Origin: Lethocerus indicus
Lineage: Eukaryota; Arthropoda; Insecta; Hemiptera; Belostomatidae
NCBI GenBank assembly: GCA_019843655.1
Contig: JACDQD010000012.1
Coordinates: 186,001-250,000 of the forward strand
Length of the DNA stretch: 64,000 nucleotides
Reading direction: 5' to 3'
Shown here: in pieces, positions 34,110-45,104 of the stretch
Layout of the letters: each line of letters begins with the position of its first letter
How positions within the stretch are numbered: position 1 is the first letter of the stretch
Notes under the pieces: model-generated
What the model saw: the letters and a program-made list of their open reading frames with translations, nothing else
Database searches by the model: none
Told to the model about the DNA's origin: nothing
Position numbers and translations under genes: made by a program

Positions 34110-34215
34110 TTTTTCAGTTGTGATAATAAGACAGTTTGAAAAATGGGTTCGGAGGTTTCTTTTTTTCCAGCACGAGACCAGTTTAGAACGCGTTTTCGAA
34201 AATCCGAACCGAAAA
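34110..34215 (+). repeat. Short direct repeat, copy 1
   Basis: GATAATAAGACAGTTTGAAA through CGCGTTTTCGAAAATCCGAA is repeated at 34550-34650. Its upstream edge (GCTTATTGTATTTTTCAGTT) resembles family H. Confidence 0.8.
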
Positions 34216-34544
34216 CTTAAAGAGTCGTTAAAAATTCGTTCGAGTGCGAAGTTGTTCTCCTGATCGTAAATTATGTCTTAACGCCGTTTCCGACTCGGGC
34301 CAGAGGCGGCAACAAGTCCCCCCAAGCTTCCGCCCGGGACTTGAGAAAGAGACTTAATTCGAGCGGCGTAAATCATTTCCACGCTTTATCCTCGCCCCAG
34401 GCTGTTACCTGTTCGAAACAGTGAAAATTCCACGGTTCTTTATTACTCCCCTCTTTAAGTCCAACTTCGTGTCCTCCAGTCGTGATATTGGGGAGAGAGA
34501 CCCCCCTCCCTTGTGGGGGTCAGACTGATGCTTCGGCTTGTTGT
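34216..34544. other. No gene recognised
   Basis: Spacer between the two copies of the short direct repeat; unique. Confidence 0.4.
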
Positions 34545-34549
34545 TCGGC

Positions 34550-34650
34550 GTTGTCATAATAAGACAGTTCGAAAAAATGGGTTCGGAGGATTTTTTTTTT
34601 GTTCCAGCACGAGACCAGTTTAGAACGCGTTTTCGAAAATCCGAACCGCT
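34550..34650 (+). repeat. Short direct repeat, copy 2
   Basis: Second copy of the 34110-34215 unit, about 95 percent alike by eye. The two copies diverge abruptly after ATCCGAACCG. Confidence 0.8.
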
Positions 34651-34879
34651 ATTTCCAGTGAACTGGAATTCATTGCGTGAAGTCGGGCGAAACGAAAAGC
34701 TCGATAAACGAAAATCTGTTCTGTGTTTTACCGGAACTTTTTTGTCGACAATTGTGTAAGAGTACTGTTGACAATTAATTGTGGGAGCTATAAAACTGGA
34801 ATGGAGATAGAGGAGGGGAATAAACGGTGAAAAACGACAACCGGAGGACATTTTTTTAAACGTACATACATTTCGTGTC

Positions 34880-35062
34880 CTCTCCGTTTTGCTAGACCGT
34901 TCTCGGCTGTTCCCCCATCTTCAGTAGAGCGGTGTCAGTCACTTTGTACTAAGTGCCCAAAGTGCTACTTGGCAAAGCTGTTGAAGACGCTGGTCCAAAC
35001 CGGCGAGAGACAGAAGACCACGAAATCAACACTATATTCCAACCCCTCGCAGACCACAATTC
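34880..35062. mobile_element. Family A, degenerate foldback
   Basis: Recognisable by CATCTTCAGTAGAGCGGTGT in the left arm and TTCCAACCCCTCGCAGACCA at the right end. The right core has decayed to CTGTTGAAGACGC. Confidence 0.7.
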
Positions 35063-35069
35063 TAAACTA

Positions 35070-35320
35070 TCGGGTTGACAACTAAGTAATTGCGGAATTA
35101 ACCAACAAGTGGCGTCAACATCTTTGCACAGATAAGCCCCGTAGATGGTTTCGAATGCGCGTATAAGATACATTCAGCTTCTCCGCAATGTCCCTTGTTG
35201 AACTGTGGCGATCCGAATCGATAATGGCCTTTATTCGGTCATCATCGACCCCCACTGGACGTCCAAAGCGCTCCTCGTCTTTTAATGAAAAATTCCTCAA
35301 TTACTTAGTTGTCAACCCGA
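35070..35320 (-). mobile_element. Mariner deletion derivative (251 bp)
   Basis: Inverted terminal repeats of about 30 bp begin TCGGGTTGACAACTAAGTAA at both ends, with a single mismatch. TA lies on both sides (35068-35069 and 35321-35322). Inside, the minus strand encodes NFSLKDEERFGRPV and AIIDSDRHSSTRDIAEKLNV, the second half of the mariner DNA-binding domain. Everything before it and almost everything after it has been removed, and the terminal repeat is fused straight onto the coding segment. Confidence 0.92.
35115..35300 (-). pseudogene. Mariner transposase, DNA-binding domain fragment
   Basis: About 60 codons matching the linker and second helix-turn-helix of mauritiana-type mariners (KDEERFGRP, then IAEKLNVSYTRIRNHL). 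There is no true start codon; the frame enters from the terminal repeat. A stop follows after RGLSVQRC. Confidence 0.88.
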
Positions 35321-35897
35321 TATTTTTTTAAATTTAATTCTCTCTTCTGATCGGCGTGTGCGAATTCTGCTCTCAATACCCACCACCCCCGGAGACCTTT
35401 CAGAATTCACTACCCTTCCAAGTACTCCGAAGTGCGTACCAATTGACCCCCACACATCTCACTTGAGCACTGCGAACTTTATCCGGCCCCAAATAGGAAT
35501 TTTCTGGATTTTCTAAACTTTCAGGATTAACACCCTCCCCCCCTTTGGGTGTCATACTGAAAGATGGCGAAAATCCCTGTACCCCGGAGTAATCAATTTG
35601 TCCCTCCGGGCCGATGGAGTGGAGGCGACGTCCTGACAAAACTTTCGAACACTTTCGATATTAATGGAGCTTTGTACGGTTGTGTACCAGTCGCGGAACT
35701 GGTTCAACGTAAATCTCTCTCCCTCTCTCTCCCCGTAATGGCAATTCTATAGGCGGGGTAAAACTGCGATTCATCAACAGTCCAATTCAACGTTTATTTT
35801 ATTATTAACGGCCTCAAACTCCATCCCTTATTTATATCGCATGAGGTGGGTGTGTTTCAAACGGCATAGCGATTCCCGGAGTTCAAAGTTGAAAGTT

Positions 35898-35898
<1 letters not shown>
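35321..35898. other. No gene recognised
   Basis: Non-coding; no repeat family recognised. Confidence 0.4.

Positions 35899-35936
<38 letters not shown>
35899..35936. repeat. (CA)19 microsatellite
   Basis: Uninterrupted AC/CA repeat, the only long one in the window. Confidence 0.97.
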
Positions 35937-35938
<2 letters not shown>

Positions 35939-37231
35939 AGGATTTCTGTAAAATACTAAAACGACTAAAACTTTGACTCGGTTGGCCGTTGGACAGAATT
36001 TATCTTCATTAGTTGCGTCCAATTAATTAGAACTCTCCAGTTGCGTTTATCTGTGATCGCGTTGAGAAATTTCAAAAACATTTATTATTATATGTAATAA
36101 AATGTTGAAGAAAACGTTTGCCCACCGCCATTTTCGGCGCTCCTTTTCTGGGCATTGTTGAAAGAAAAATTGCATCGAAACGGCCCCCCCCCCGTTGTTG
36201 TTCAAGTTATTATTCAGAATATCGTTGAATGTATTTCAATTTATTTTAATGGGTTAAATTGTCTAGCTGACTAATTGTAGCTACGTATACGCATTCGGTC
36301 ACCGGCTGCAAAACATTATTTATTAGTGGCGTAGTATTTGTCTATAATTACGCAGAACTTTACTGTTTAGTAATTTACTGATTATTATTTAGTCGTAACC
36401 GGGAGTTTTTTTTAAAATTTTCTGATCCTAATCTTGTAGAACCTCGTGGGAGATTTTTAACGTTTTTAAACGGAAATTGTGTATCCGCCTTTGACTTCAT
36501 TATTGGTTTGTAACGTCTGATAATGAAATAATTAACATTTTCATAAAATTCACACAAAATTTCATATTCATAGTTAACTTCCATTAATCGAGACTAATAA
36601 AATTCTAAATTAAAATGTTTGCTAATTTATTCGAAAGCAATTCATTAAATATCTCGAAACCAGAAATATATGACTTAAACCACTTTCATAATTATGGGCA
36701 CAATTAACGTCTTTACAGACGTTTCTATGGTAAACCCAACTAGTCCATATTTTATGACTATATTCTGTTCTGTTACAATTTTTAAAATCCCATTAGGTGG
36801 GGATTCTTAGAAGTGGTTAACCCTCAAAAATTTTCATCAAAATCTGTCTTAAATTAATTGTAGGCTTTAAATTTTAAGTAATTAATAACGGACAGTGCAC
36901 AGGTCGAATAAATTCAATTTCGCCCCAGTAATTCATTGCACTGCTTTATTTTAGTCGCATTTGTTGAATGCTAACTAAGTTCATAATGCGAAGTCAGAGG
37001 TTGTGTGTGAGGGGTAAGTGGGGTTGAACTCTGTTTATCTGGCGGTTGAAATCGCGAAGTATGGCCACGTGTAAGTCGCATCAATTAAAGTTATTGCGGT
37101 CGTTAACCTCAGAGAGGTCTTAATTGGTGTGCGTCGCCCGGGTAATTTCTCGCGATTTCCTTTTATCGCGGTTTCATCGCTTTTAATCGTTTTCTGACTA
37201 TACTCCGTATAGTATACCGTTAGTTTGGAAT
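35937..37231. other. No gene recognised; longest repeat-poor stretch
   Basis: Nearly 1.3 kb without a recognisable repeat, ORF or RNA gene. AT-rich. Confidence 0.45.
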
Positions 37232-37450
37232 ACCTGTTTTGTGGTCTGCGAGATCGGTTTCGGCCGCTCGCCGTCTTCAGTAGCGGTGTCGGTCACTTTG
37301 GATTTTTTTTTGGGGCATCCTCACTGCACTGTACCAAGTGACAACAGTACAAGTGACTGTACATCCAAAGTGACTGACACAGCGCTACTGAAGATGGCGA
37401 GCGGCCGAAACCGGTCTAGCAAAAGACCGAACCGGCGAGAGGAGACGGTA
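37232..37450. mobile_element. Family A foldback, shortened
   Basis: The left terminus ACCTGTTTTGTGGTCTGCGA runs directly into the core (about 60 bases of the left arm deleted). The centre is CACTGCACTGTACCAAGTGA, and the right arm carries the core (GCTA at 37384-37387, CTGAAGA after it) and ends at GAGAGGAGACGG. Confidence 0.85.
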
Positions 37451-37605
37451 TGAAAAATGTCGATACTGAGGTTTACAGTCCGATTTAGGCAAATTTTTAA
37501 ATTTTAAATCGTCGGTTAAAATTTACTTTACTGGTCTACGTCGGCGTGGCTTCATAATATCGATATATCGTACGCGAGAGATCGATAGCGACGTGACTTC
37601 ACAAT

Positions 37606-37869
37606 ATGAGCGAACCGTTGATTGTCAAAGTAAAGGGAAAGAAAGTAATTATGACGCGAAAAGAAATATATAGAAAATAATATAATAAAACTAACCTTAT
37701 TCAAAGTTCAGATCCATACATATTTCAATTATTAGAAAGGACCTAATTAGAAAGTAATGGTCAAAATAAAAAGCACAACCCGTCGGACGCCTTAATAAAG
37801 GTACGCGATGTTGAAACTATGGCTGAAGAAGTTGAGGACATCGATTGCACCCGATATAAACCTTCGTAG
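37606..37869 (+). pseudogene. Decayed ORF, unknown protein
   Basis: From ATG at 37606 a single frame runs 88 codons to TAG at 37869, broken by two in-frame TAA codons. The pieces are MSEPLIVKVKGKKVIMTRKE and IYRK; YNKTNLIQSSDPYIFQLLER and T; then LESNGQNKKHNPSDALIKVR, DVETMAEEVEDIDCTRYKPS. Composition is protein-like (charged, balanced) and the frame is kept across both stops, which suggests a dead gene or element ORF rather than chance. I do not recognise the family. Confidence 0.35.
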
Positions 37870-38230
37870 CCCCTACAGTAAATTTTAACCAAATCGTCGG
37901 ACAAAGTAAAATACAGGTATTTTTCTTTACAATCAGCGTTTTAGTATCGTATATTTTGTCTTGAGAACCGTCATTTAAAAGGGGTGAATTGATGAAAGCC
38001 GTTGGTTACAATTTGGGCCACTGTATTTGTCCCGTTTGAATTTCGGTATAAGGAAGGGCAATTATACCCGGGGGGGGGGTGGGATGGGGTTATAATAAGG
38101 CGGTTATAATCCCGAGGCGTACCATTCACGGGCCTTCCACGGTTAATCATCGGCTTAGTCCGTCTCCGAATAGAATTGCGGTATTAGGGAGGTTGTCCGG
38201 TTTGATCGTCGGACATCCCTTTATTTGCAG

Positions 38231-38231
<1 letters not shown>
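37870..38231. other. No gene recognised
   Basis: Non-coding; G run at 38071-38079. Confidence 0.4.

Positions 38232-38268
<37 letters not shown>
38232..38268. repeat. (CT)18 microsatellite
   Basis: Uninterrupted CT repeat. Confidence 0.95.
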
Positions 38269-38272
<4 letters not shown>

Positions 38273-38516
38273 CTAGTGAGTTCTGCTTCTGGGATTAGCC
38301 GAACAAGAACTGTCTTTTGATTTGGAGGCCCCCACCCCCTTGACCGGTCTACAATTTCAAAGCGTTTCGGTGCGGATTACGCCCCGTCGAATTCGTCTTG
38401 TGTATATACGCTGTATACTGTGAAAGACCGTGAACGGTCATAATTCACACGGACTTTGCCAAGTGTCGAAATTTCCCCCACCTAATCCTGCAAAATGGTA
38501 TCACTTTGGATCATTA

Positions 38517-38605
38517 GCATGCTACTGAAGACGGTGAGGAGGACGAAACCGGTCCAGAAAAAACGGCGAGAGCAGATAGGTGGACACGAAATATACGGTA
38601 AATCA
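38517..38605. mobile_element. Family A, right-arm fragment
   Basis: GCTACTGAAGACGGTGAGGA, then GACGAAACCGGTCCAG and GGACACGAAATATACGG. The core is diverged and both ends are absent. Confidence 0.65.
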
Positions 38606-38702
38606 AACCGGTTTAGTATCGTACAGAGGGGGTGGATCCGCATTGGGAAAATGGAGGGGGATGTCCCACGAAAATTCTTGACTTTCCATTAATCTATTCC
38701 CG

Positions 38703-38930
38703 TTTAACACACCGGTTTTGTGGTCTTCGAGGGGTTGGAATGGAGGGGTAGGTTTGTCGTGTTTCCGTCTCCTCTCTCGCCGGTTCGGTCTTTTGCCAGA
38801 CCGGTTTCGGCCGGTGACAGTGATACAGTACAGTGAGGATGCCGCCGACAGTGACTGACACAGCGCTACTGAAGACGGCGAGCGGCCGAAACCGGCGAGA
38901 GGGCGACAGAAACACCACAAACCCAACGTC
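38703..38930. mobile_element. Family A foldback, shortened
   Basis: Left terminus ACACCGGTTTTGTGGTCTTC. The left arm loses its CTTCAGTAG segment. The right arm core runs GCTACTGAAGACGGCGAGCG, GCCGAAACCGGCGAGAGG, where the GGTCTAGC segment has been deleted between two CCGG words. Confidence 0.8.
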
Positions 38931-39373
38931 ATCTATTCTCCCTAGTGTTAATCACCCGATTGGGGACCGTTTAAGAATTTAAAGCGGACCCGGTTTCGAA
39001 CGCCGTAATTGAATCGTCGGCTTCCTGCTTTTCGAGAGCGGCCATTCCGTTCAAATACCCTCCCCCCCCCGGTGGGTTTAATTAGAACAACCCCCGGAGG
39101 AAATCTCCCGTGTGTATTATTGTGGCGCTAATTGCCCTTCTCAAGGGGGCGGGGGGGGGGAGGTTTTCTTCTTCTGCGGTTCCTCCCAGACCGCCGACTC
39201 TGACCGAAGATCCTGTTCTTGTGCCACAGTTTAAAACCACAAGACCCCCCTCCCCCCGGGCCTTTTTTCTCTTCCGCCCCTAGCCCCCTTTGTTCGGCCT
39301 AACAAAGCTCGCCACTCAGACCCAACCGACCTAATTCAGTGTTCATATTACAACAAATTAATATACTCTACGG
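38931..39373. other. No gene recognised
   Basis: Unique; C and G runs near 39060, 39150 and 39250. Confidence 0.4.
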
Positions 39374-40240
39374 CAATGGTGCGCGAACTATTTTCATTTG
39401 GGACCCCCATTTTTGTGAAAAATTTATCGCCACCCCTGAGTAGACAGTGGATTAGTTTTTTAATCGTCAAAGTAGTTAAAATTCTGGCACTTCCTTTCGT
39501 TAGATATTTTAATGCAGCACATAATTTTGTGAAACAATAGTTTTATTTCTGTATACACAATACAGAGTGTACAAAATGACATTTTGTCATTTGCAAATAG
39601 CTCATGATCGCTTCCATGTTCGGAACTGTATTGGAAATCGTAACTCGTCCTCTGGATCCGATCGAAATCGATATTTTCTTTCGATGTCAGCTAATTTTGA
39701 AAAGCCGGATTCACACGAGTGGATCGATGCGAATTGAATCAATATATTGATTGCCTTTTTTATCAAATCGGCATATTTGTTTTCAGTCGATAAACAAAAT
39801 TGTTGGCAAGTCAGAGACTTAAATTGAATACGCAGAGTTTCGTCGCTTGAAATATCAATGAACTGTTCTTTTTCATTTAAAGGGATATTGGAGTTAATAA
39901 TATCAAACGAAAATAGATTTTTTCTCTATCTGGAAATTTTATAAAACCTTCTCGTAAAGTTTTCTCCCAATTTTTACAAATGGTGGGAATATGATGTTTT
40001 TAAATAACAGGAAATCTATATTATTTAGCAAATTCTGAATAGCACGGAAAACTGTCTGTGTTGTTCTTGTTTAAATTCTCCTTGCCAAACTATCAGCCTA
40101 TTCTTAATAGCTTCGATTTTACTGCTCAATGTTAAAATTTTTTTTAACTCTCAAATTTGGCGAACCTGAAATAACTCACGGTTTGCTGCTCTACAGTATT
40201 GGTGTAACGCAGAATTACCGAAGAAAAACGCGATAATTCA
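39374..40240 (-). mobile_element. hAT transposon remnant (3' half)
   Basis: The terminal sequence CAATGGTGCGCGAACTATTT followed by GGGACCCCC at 39374 has the form of hAT ends (CAGTGGTTCCCAAACT, then GACCCCC). Reading inward on the minus strand the C-terminal transposase region is recognisable in pieces: KIEAIKNRLIVWQGEF near 40130-40080, EGFIKFPDREKIYF near 39965-39930, then a long block to 39602. The opposite end of the element is not present. Confidence 0.8.
39602..39934 (-). pseudogene. hAT transposase, dimerisation domain
   Basis: An open frame reads FSFDIINSNIPLNEKEQFID, ISSDETLRIQF, then KKAINILIQFASIHSCESGF and SKLADIERKYRFRSDPEDEL before a stop. IQF.....CE.GFS.L..IK.K.R.R....DELR is the conserved C-terminal dimerisation signature of the ZBED5/Buster-like branch of hAT transposases. 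The frame is lost upstream at an A-run frameshift next to FPDREKI. Nonfunctional. Confidence 0.85.
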
Positions 40241-40435
40241 ATAATACGGTAAGATAGCGTGATGTTTGTGTGGGAAGAAATATCAATATTGTAAAAGTTT
40301 CCGGTTAGGAGTGAATCAACTTTGGATTACCGGTAACCAACCTCTGTTGATATAATCAATGTTGAAGTTGTTATATTTTTTGTTTGATATGTATTAATCG
40401 ACGTGAAGAAAAGTCGATTGTTTTTTTTATATATA
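40241..40435. other. No gene recognised
   Basis: AT-rich unique spacer. Confidence 0.4.
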
Positions 40436-40941
40436 CAGAGGGGTCCAAAAAAATGTATCCACTATTTAACAGTTCATAACTTGCAAACTAATTGACTGAG
40501 TTGTCTCATTTTTGGTGAAAGTGTAGCTTAAAGTCCAACTTAAAGATATATCACACTGTAGGTGTTCGAAATGGTCACCATTAAAACATCCACACACAAA
40601 CTGCAGCACGAACTGCAACCTGTTCAGTCGGATATTGGCTCTGTTCGATACTCATCATTAATGTTTTCGTACTTAAAAATACCCTTAGAAACTGGCTTCC
40701 TTTCGTCCTATTCTAAGCCTTGGGCCGGCCACGTTCACTCGAGGTACGTGACAGGGTACAACTGACACAACAGAACACTGACTATCTGACAAAACAGGAC
40801 GACGCAATACAACGTATTGTAGGGCGCCGGATTGCCGGAACTACAACACTATAACAGTACCGAAAATGAGACAACTCCGTGTCAATTAGTTTGCAAGTTA
40901 TGGACTGTTAATCAGTGGATACATTTTTTTGGACCCCTCCG
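40436..40941. mobile_element. 506 bp transposon with about 80 bp inverted repeats
   Basis: The ends, read inward, are CAGAGGGGTCCAAAAAAATG and CGGAGGGGTCCAAAAAAATG. Similarity continues through CATAACTTGCAAACTAATTG and GTTGTCTCATTTT for about 80 bases. TA flanks both sides. TA duplication and GGGGTCCAAAA-type ends point to the Tc1/mariner superfamily. The interior is open for 67 codons from 40562 but does not resemble a transposase. Confidence 0.85.
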
Positions 40942-41601
40942 TATATATTTTCATTAGGAACAGAGTCGGATTTGACCGAGCTTTCGAGGCGGTGGGAAAT
41001 CCTTCATTCCGCTGATTGGAGAGTTCAACTTACTTTGGCTTCAAAAAACTTTCAATTCTAGAAACTCTCCCTGTCTCTCTCGGGGTGGCTTTCAATTAGG
41101 TCCGGGGCCGGGTACTCCCGTGGGTGATTTGTCTTCGGCCGGAAGTCCTCGCCGACATCTACCCCAACCCACGGATACCAACTTTGCCAATCTCCCGGTT
41201 GTAATATCCTAAACGGCGATATTATATTAATTCGGTTGGCCGGCGTTATTGCCAGACCGGTTTTCATATTGTCCCCCCGTTCATGACTTTCAGCCCCTCT
41301 ACCGGTCAATTTGATACAGCGGAAAGACCTTTTTTTAATCCCGTTTCTCTCGAAATGCCTTTGTGATTTTCCGGAATTGTTGAATTCCGACTCTGGCAAA
41401 ACGCAGTGCGTTTATGTCGGACCTTATTGGACGCCCGATTTGGGCGGGGCGGAAAAAAAAAACGCGACGGAGTATATAAGTATGGAGTATGAGTATATAC
41501 CGCGAGGGTTGAAACAGCAGGGGGGTCGGAGCTTGTGTTATGGGGATGTGTCGGACCGGTTTGGTTCTGGGGTTGCATTATGTATGACACGTGATCCCAT
41601 C

Positions 41602-41633
<32 letters not shown>

Positions 41634-43505
41634 GAGAGAGGAGGGTGTGAGAGGGATGGAGAAGGGGACAAATCCGGGCTAATGCCGTCCGAACGTGCCC
41701 CATCACTTCGCGGCCCTTTTCCAAAAGCCCTGATTCTCTCTTTCCCCCCAATTCTTGACAACAGATGTTTGATTGTCTCAAGAACAGAGGAGTCGTAAAA
41801 TTTCACCATAAACGCTATAAATAACGTTCAAAGTTTAGGGTGTAATTTAGGGCAGAAGCGCTCCCACCTAATATCGGGGTCAACGGACCACCTCTCTCTC
41901 TCTCTCTCGTATTATTAAATGGCCGGGGGTTGCCCGGAGGGTGGAAAATTACATTTCGAACGCAAACATAATTAAACGTTTTATTTATTATCTCTGCAAT
42001 CGCCTAAACTGACAGTTCAACTATAGATCCCGTTCGTAATTAACCAGTTCTGGAGAAAACATCCACCGTAGCCCAAGATTTTTTCGCGATTATACGAAAT
42101 CAATTGGAATAGATTTTACGTGTGTGTATTTAGAACAGTCTAAAAAAGTAAAATATTCTTTTAAACTGACACAAATATGTGACGCCGGGCTATAGATAAA
42201 AACTAAACGCTGTAGCCCACGTGTCACATATATGTGTCGCATTAAATTAGAAGAAATTGATTATAAGACAAAAAATATAAATACAATTTATCGATACGAA
42301 ATTCATTTTATTTTACGAAAATTCGTCATTTTGTCGAGAGATATGTTTGTGTTAAAAAATATTAAATGTAATAATAATTTTTATAGCTCCCTTATATCTA
42401 GCTACTTCCGTAACAATTTTAATAATTTTCCTTTTTAAATTTAACTTATCGCCCGTTAATTTCACTAACACTGCTAAAACGACCTATTCGACTGTTATAA
42501 AGACTCTAAATAATCTAACGCGACAGCAGACCGAGTACAGACTTCGTACATTTTACACTTTTAGAACTTTAGAACGAGTTAATTAATATATTTAACATTC
42601 AACGTGAAATTTTCAATCGCTTTTCCCACAGCACTGTCAGTGGTGAGTTCTCCGCGGTTTCCACGAACCCTTGTTATTTTTCTCGTATTACAAATTTAAA
42701 CCCGTCAACAGAAAAAGAGTATATTTCTAATAATTGAGCTACAGGGGGCCCAAAAATCGTTCGTAAAACTGACCTTTCGTCCCGTTCCTCCTGTGAATTT
42801 TCAGTTTCCCGATATAAAACAAATAACTGTCCCATCGACGGTTGGACTGTTTGGACTTTTCGCTCTAATGTTTTATTGCGATAATTCGTGAATAAATTTG
42901 TTCAAAGGAGCAGAAACCGAACAGAACTGATAAAACATTTTAAACAACCCCCCTATTATAAAGAAAGAAGCCGCCCAGTTCCCCTCGCGCCGATGTTTAA
43001 CTGTCCGAGATATTATTAATCGATATTATTTCGTTTAATGTTTTTCTTTTTTTTTTTTTTCTGTTGAGATCAATGAAAGCCGTTTAGAGGCCATTAGGGG
43101 GCGTTATTCTCTCGTGTAATTGGTTTCTTTTGTTGGACTGTCGAGGCCTGAATGTGTACGCCGTTCAAGTATAGCGTTGACTTCACACTTATCGAACGGT
43201 GAAAATTATTTTTCACACTTTAAAAACTCGTATTTAACCACGTCCGGGCGGGTTTGTCCCTCCTATACTTATATATATATATGGCATATTTTAAAATATT
43301 TCGTGTCAAAAAAAATTACACGATCAGGATGAATGATATGATTTTTTTAGTACGAGTTTATATAGCAGAGATAGCATTTTCGTTAAGTGCTGAAATTTTC
43401 TATTCTTTTTTTCTTTCATATATCACCATTCTTGTTAAATTGACTGAGTAAGTTCAAGTCGTATATAGCCGCTTCGATGGTAGGTCTATCGTAAATCTTT
43501 TTTAT
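40942..43505. other. No gene recognised; unknown open frames and a GT/GA tract
   Basis: A 113-codon minus-strand frame at 41058-41399 and an overlapping 167-codon frame to 41809 are unrecognised and include low-complexity GA coding, so I do not call them genes. A (GT)n(GA)n tract lies at 41601-41645 and a (CT)9 at about 41890. Confidence 0.4.
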
Positions 43506-43615
43506 TTGCCGTAGATTTCGTGTTCTTCTGCCTCCTCTCGATGGTCTGGTCTTTTTCTAGACCGGTTTCTGCCGCTCGCCGTCTTCAGTAGCGCGGCGTC
43601 AGCCACTACTTGCAG
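43506..43615. mobile_element. Family A, left-arm fragment
   Basis: GCCGTAGATTTCGTGTTCTT through GGTCTTTTTCTAGACCGG and GCCGTCTTCAGTAGCGCGGC. Confidence 0.75.
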
Positions 43616-44583
43616 TCCTTTTATTTTAAGTCGCAACTATAATTTTTATACTCATATTTAGTGTATGGGAGAATCTATCCATTGTTAGGCTGTTAAAGGT
43701 TGAAAAAAAATCCATTTGGACATCGAATACGGACTCTAGTTCTAGCGTATAATTTACATTTGAAATTTTCACCGCCGAATTAAGCACGAATTACGAATAT
43801 CCGCTCTGTATAAATAACAATATAAAAAAAAACAGCGTAAAGTTGCAAGAGAATTCGATTCCACCACCCGAATTAATAATGGAAAATATATTTTTTGTAT
43901 TCGAACCGGGGGATAAATGCAATTGCGTATTTGCCAAATTGTTCTCCGTATTTTCGCATTTTGAATACTTAACAGTGGTGAACAATATTATTTGAACGTG
44001 CTTTGGTCTTATAATTAATCGAAAATTACAATTGGGCGATAATTCTGCGGCTCACCGGCGAAAAAGTAATTACAGGTATGCCGGCCTTTATAGCGCATAT
44101 TTATATATAAATATATATATTGTTACAAATATGTAATTGAATATAGCTCCAGCCGAATGTAATGAGCAGTTGTTAATTTCGCGCGCTATTGTGTATCAAC
44201 ATAATTCGGTCAATTTGTACATCTGCTGTGTACACAGCTATTCACAGTACAGATGTACATGCAGACGGGTGTCTGTTGTACAGTCTGTTTTCGCGCTGTT
44301 TACACCAACTGTATCCGTTCTGGAATTCATTTAAGGAACGGTTCTTCTCTTTTCAATTCATTTGAAAATAACCCGCCGTCTCCAAGCTCTCTCTAAGTAC
44401 AGTAACTTTAAAGTCCCGTTTCGTCGCACCCTACACAAAGATATAACAAAAATTTCACTCACGAAACGTCGAAATTTCATAGTCCCAATCCAATCGTTCA
44501 AGCCCTCAAGTACGCCTGAATAGGAGGTGGTCTAAACGCGCTGGAAAAATGAATAAATAAAGTTTTAGAAAAAGTGGTAAAGT
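43616..44583. other. No gene recognised
   Basis: AT-rich. Contains CAG|GTATGC at 44074 but without a pyrimidine tract. Confidence 0.4.
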
Positions 44584-44695
44584 CCCCCGTTGTTGTCTAT
44601 ACTCGTTCGCAAACATCAATTTCTCTTATTGTATTGTACAGTTTTGACAATAGAAAAATTGAAAAACAACGTCTCTACGTTGGTGAACGGTGCTA
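44584..44695 (+). repeat. Repeat family H, copy 1
   Basis: CCCCCGTTGTTGTCTATACT, AACATCAATTTCTCTTATTG and GTACAGTTTTGACAATA are shared with 51888-51990 and 53170-53275. Confidence 0.65.
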
Positions 44696-45095
44696 ATTGC
44701 ACATAGAAACAATTTTTATTTCTTTGAACACAAATATTATATCGATACAACGATGTATACAAATGGAGATTACTGCATGCATTCCGGCCTATTGGCCTTA
44801 CTGCATTTATATGCTTAAATATTTGTAATACATTAAACACGAATTTTTAACAATATTGTTGCGTAGGTTCGTGATGTTTCTGTCTCCTCTCGCCGGTTTG
44901 GTCTTTTGCTAGACTGCGGTTTCGGCTGCTCGCCATCTTCAGTAGCGTTAGTCACTTTTGGCAGTTTGGATGTCTTTTTGGGGGTCATCCTCACTGCCCA
45001 CTGTGTCACTGTCACTTGTACTCTGGTTGTTGTCTGTTTGTTGCGATAATCGGGAAAATTTACATTAAAAACCCGAGAATTTAAGCTGCACAAGG
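44696..45095 (-). repeat. Repeat family F, copy 3, interrupted by family A
   Basis: Matches the right arm at 11688-11880. After TTTAACAATATTG at 44843-44860 the match breaks, family A intervenes, and the match resumes at GATAATCGGGAAAATTTACA (about 45045). Confidence 0.8.
44862..45045. mobile_element. Family A inserted in repeat F
   Basis: The inserted segment starts TAGGTTCGTGATGTTTCTGT and ends GTTGTTGTCTGTTTG. An 8-base word TTGTTGCG stands at both junctions and occurs once, in altered form, in the empty copy at 11835. The segment is one arm of the family without the outer ACCTGTTTTGTGG terminus. Confidence 0.75.
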
Positions 45096-45104
45096 TGCTA
45101 ATTG

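Noticed and set aside
41058..41809. Minus-strand frames of 113 and 167 codons
   Set aside because: They overlap in different frames, include GA-repeat coding, and match no family I know.
44862..45045. Family A as a simple hAT miniature element
   Set aside because: The single 8-base duplication is suggestive, but the termini ACCTGTTTTGTGG are not hAT-like and other copies show no 8-base duplication, so the class is left open.
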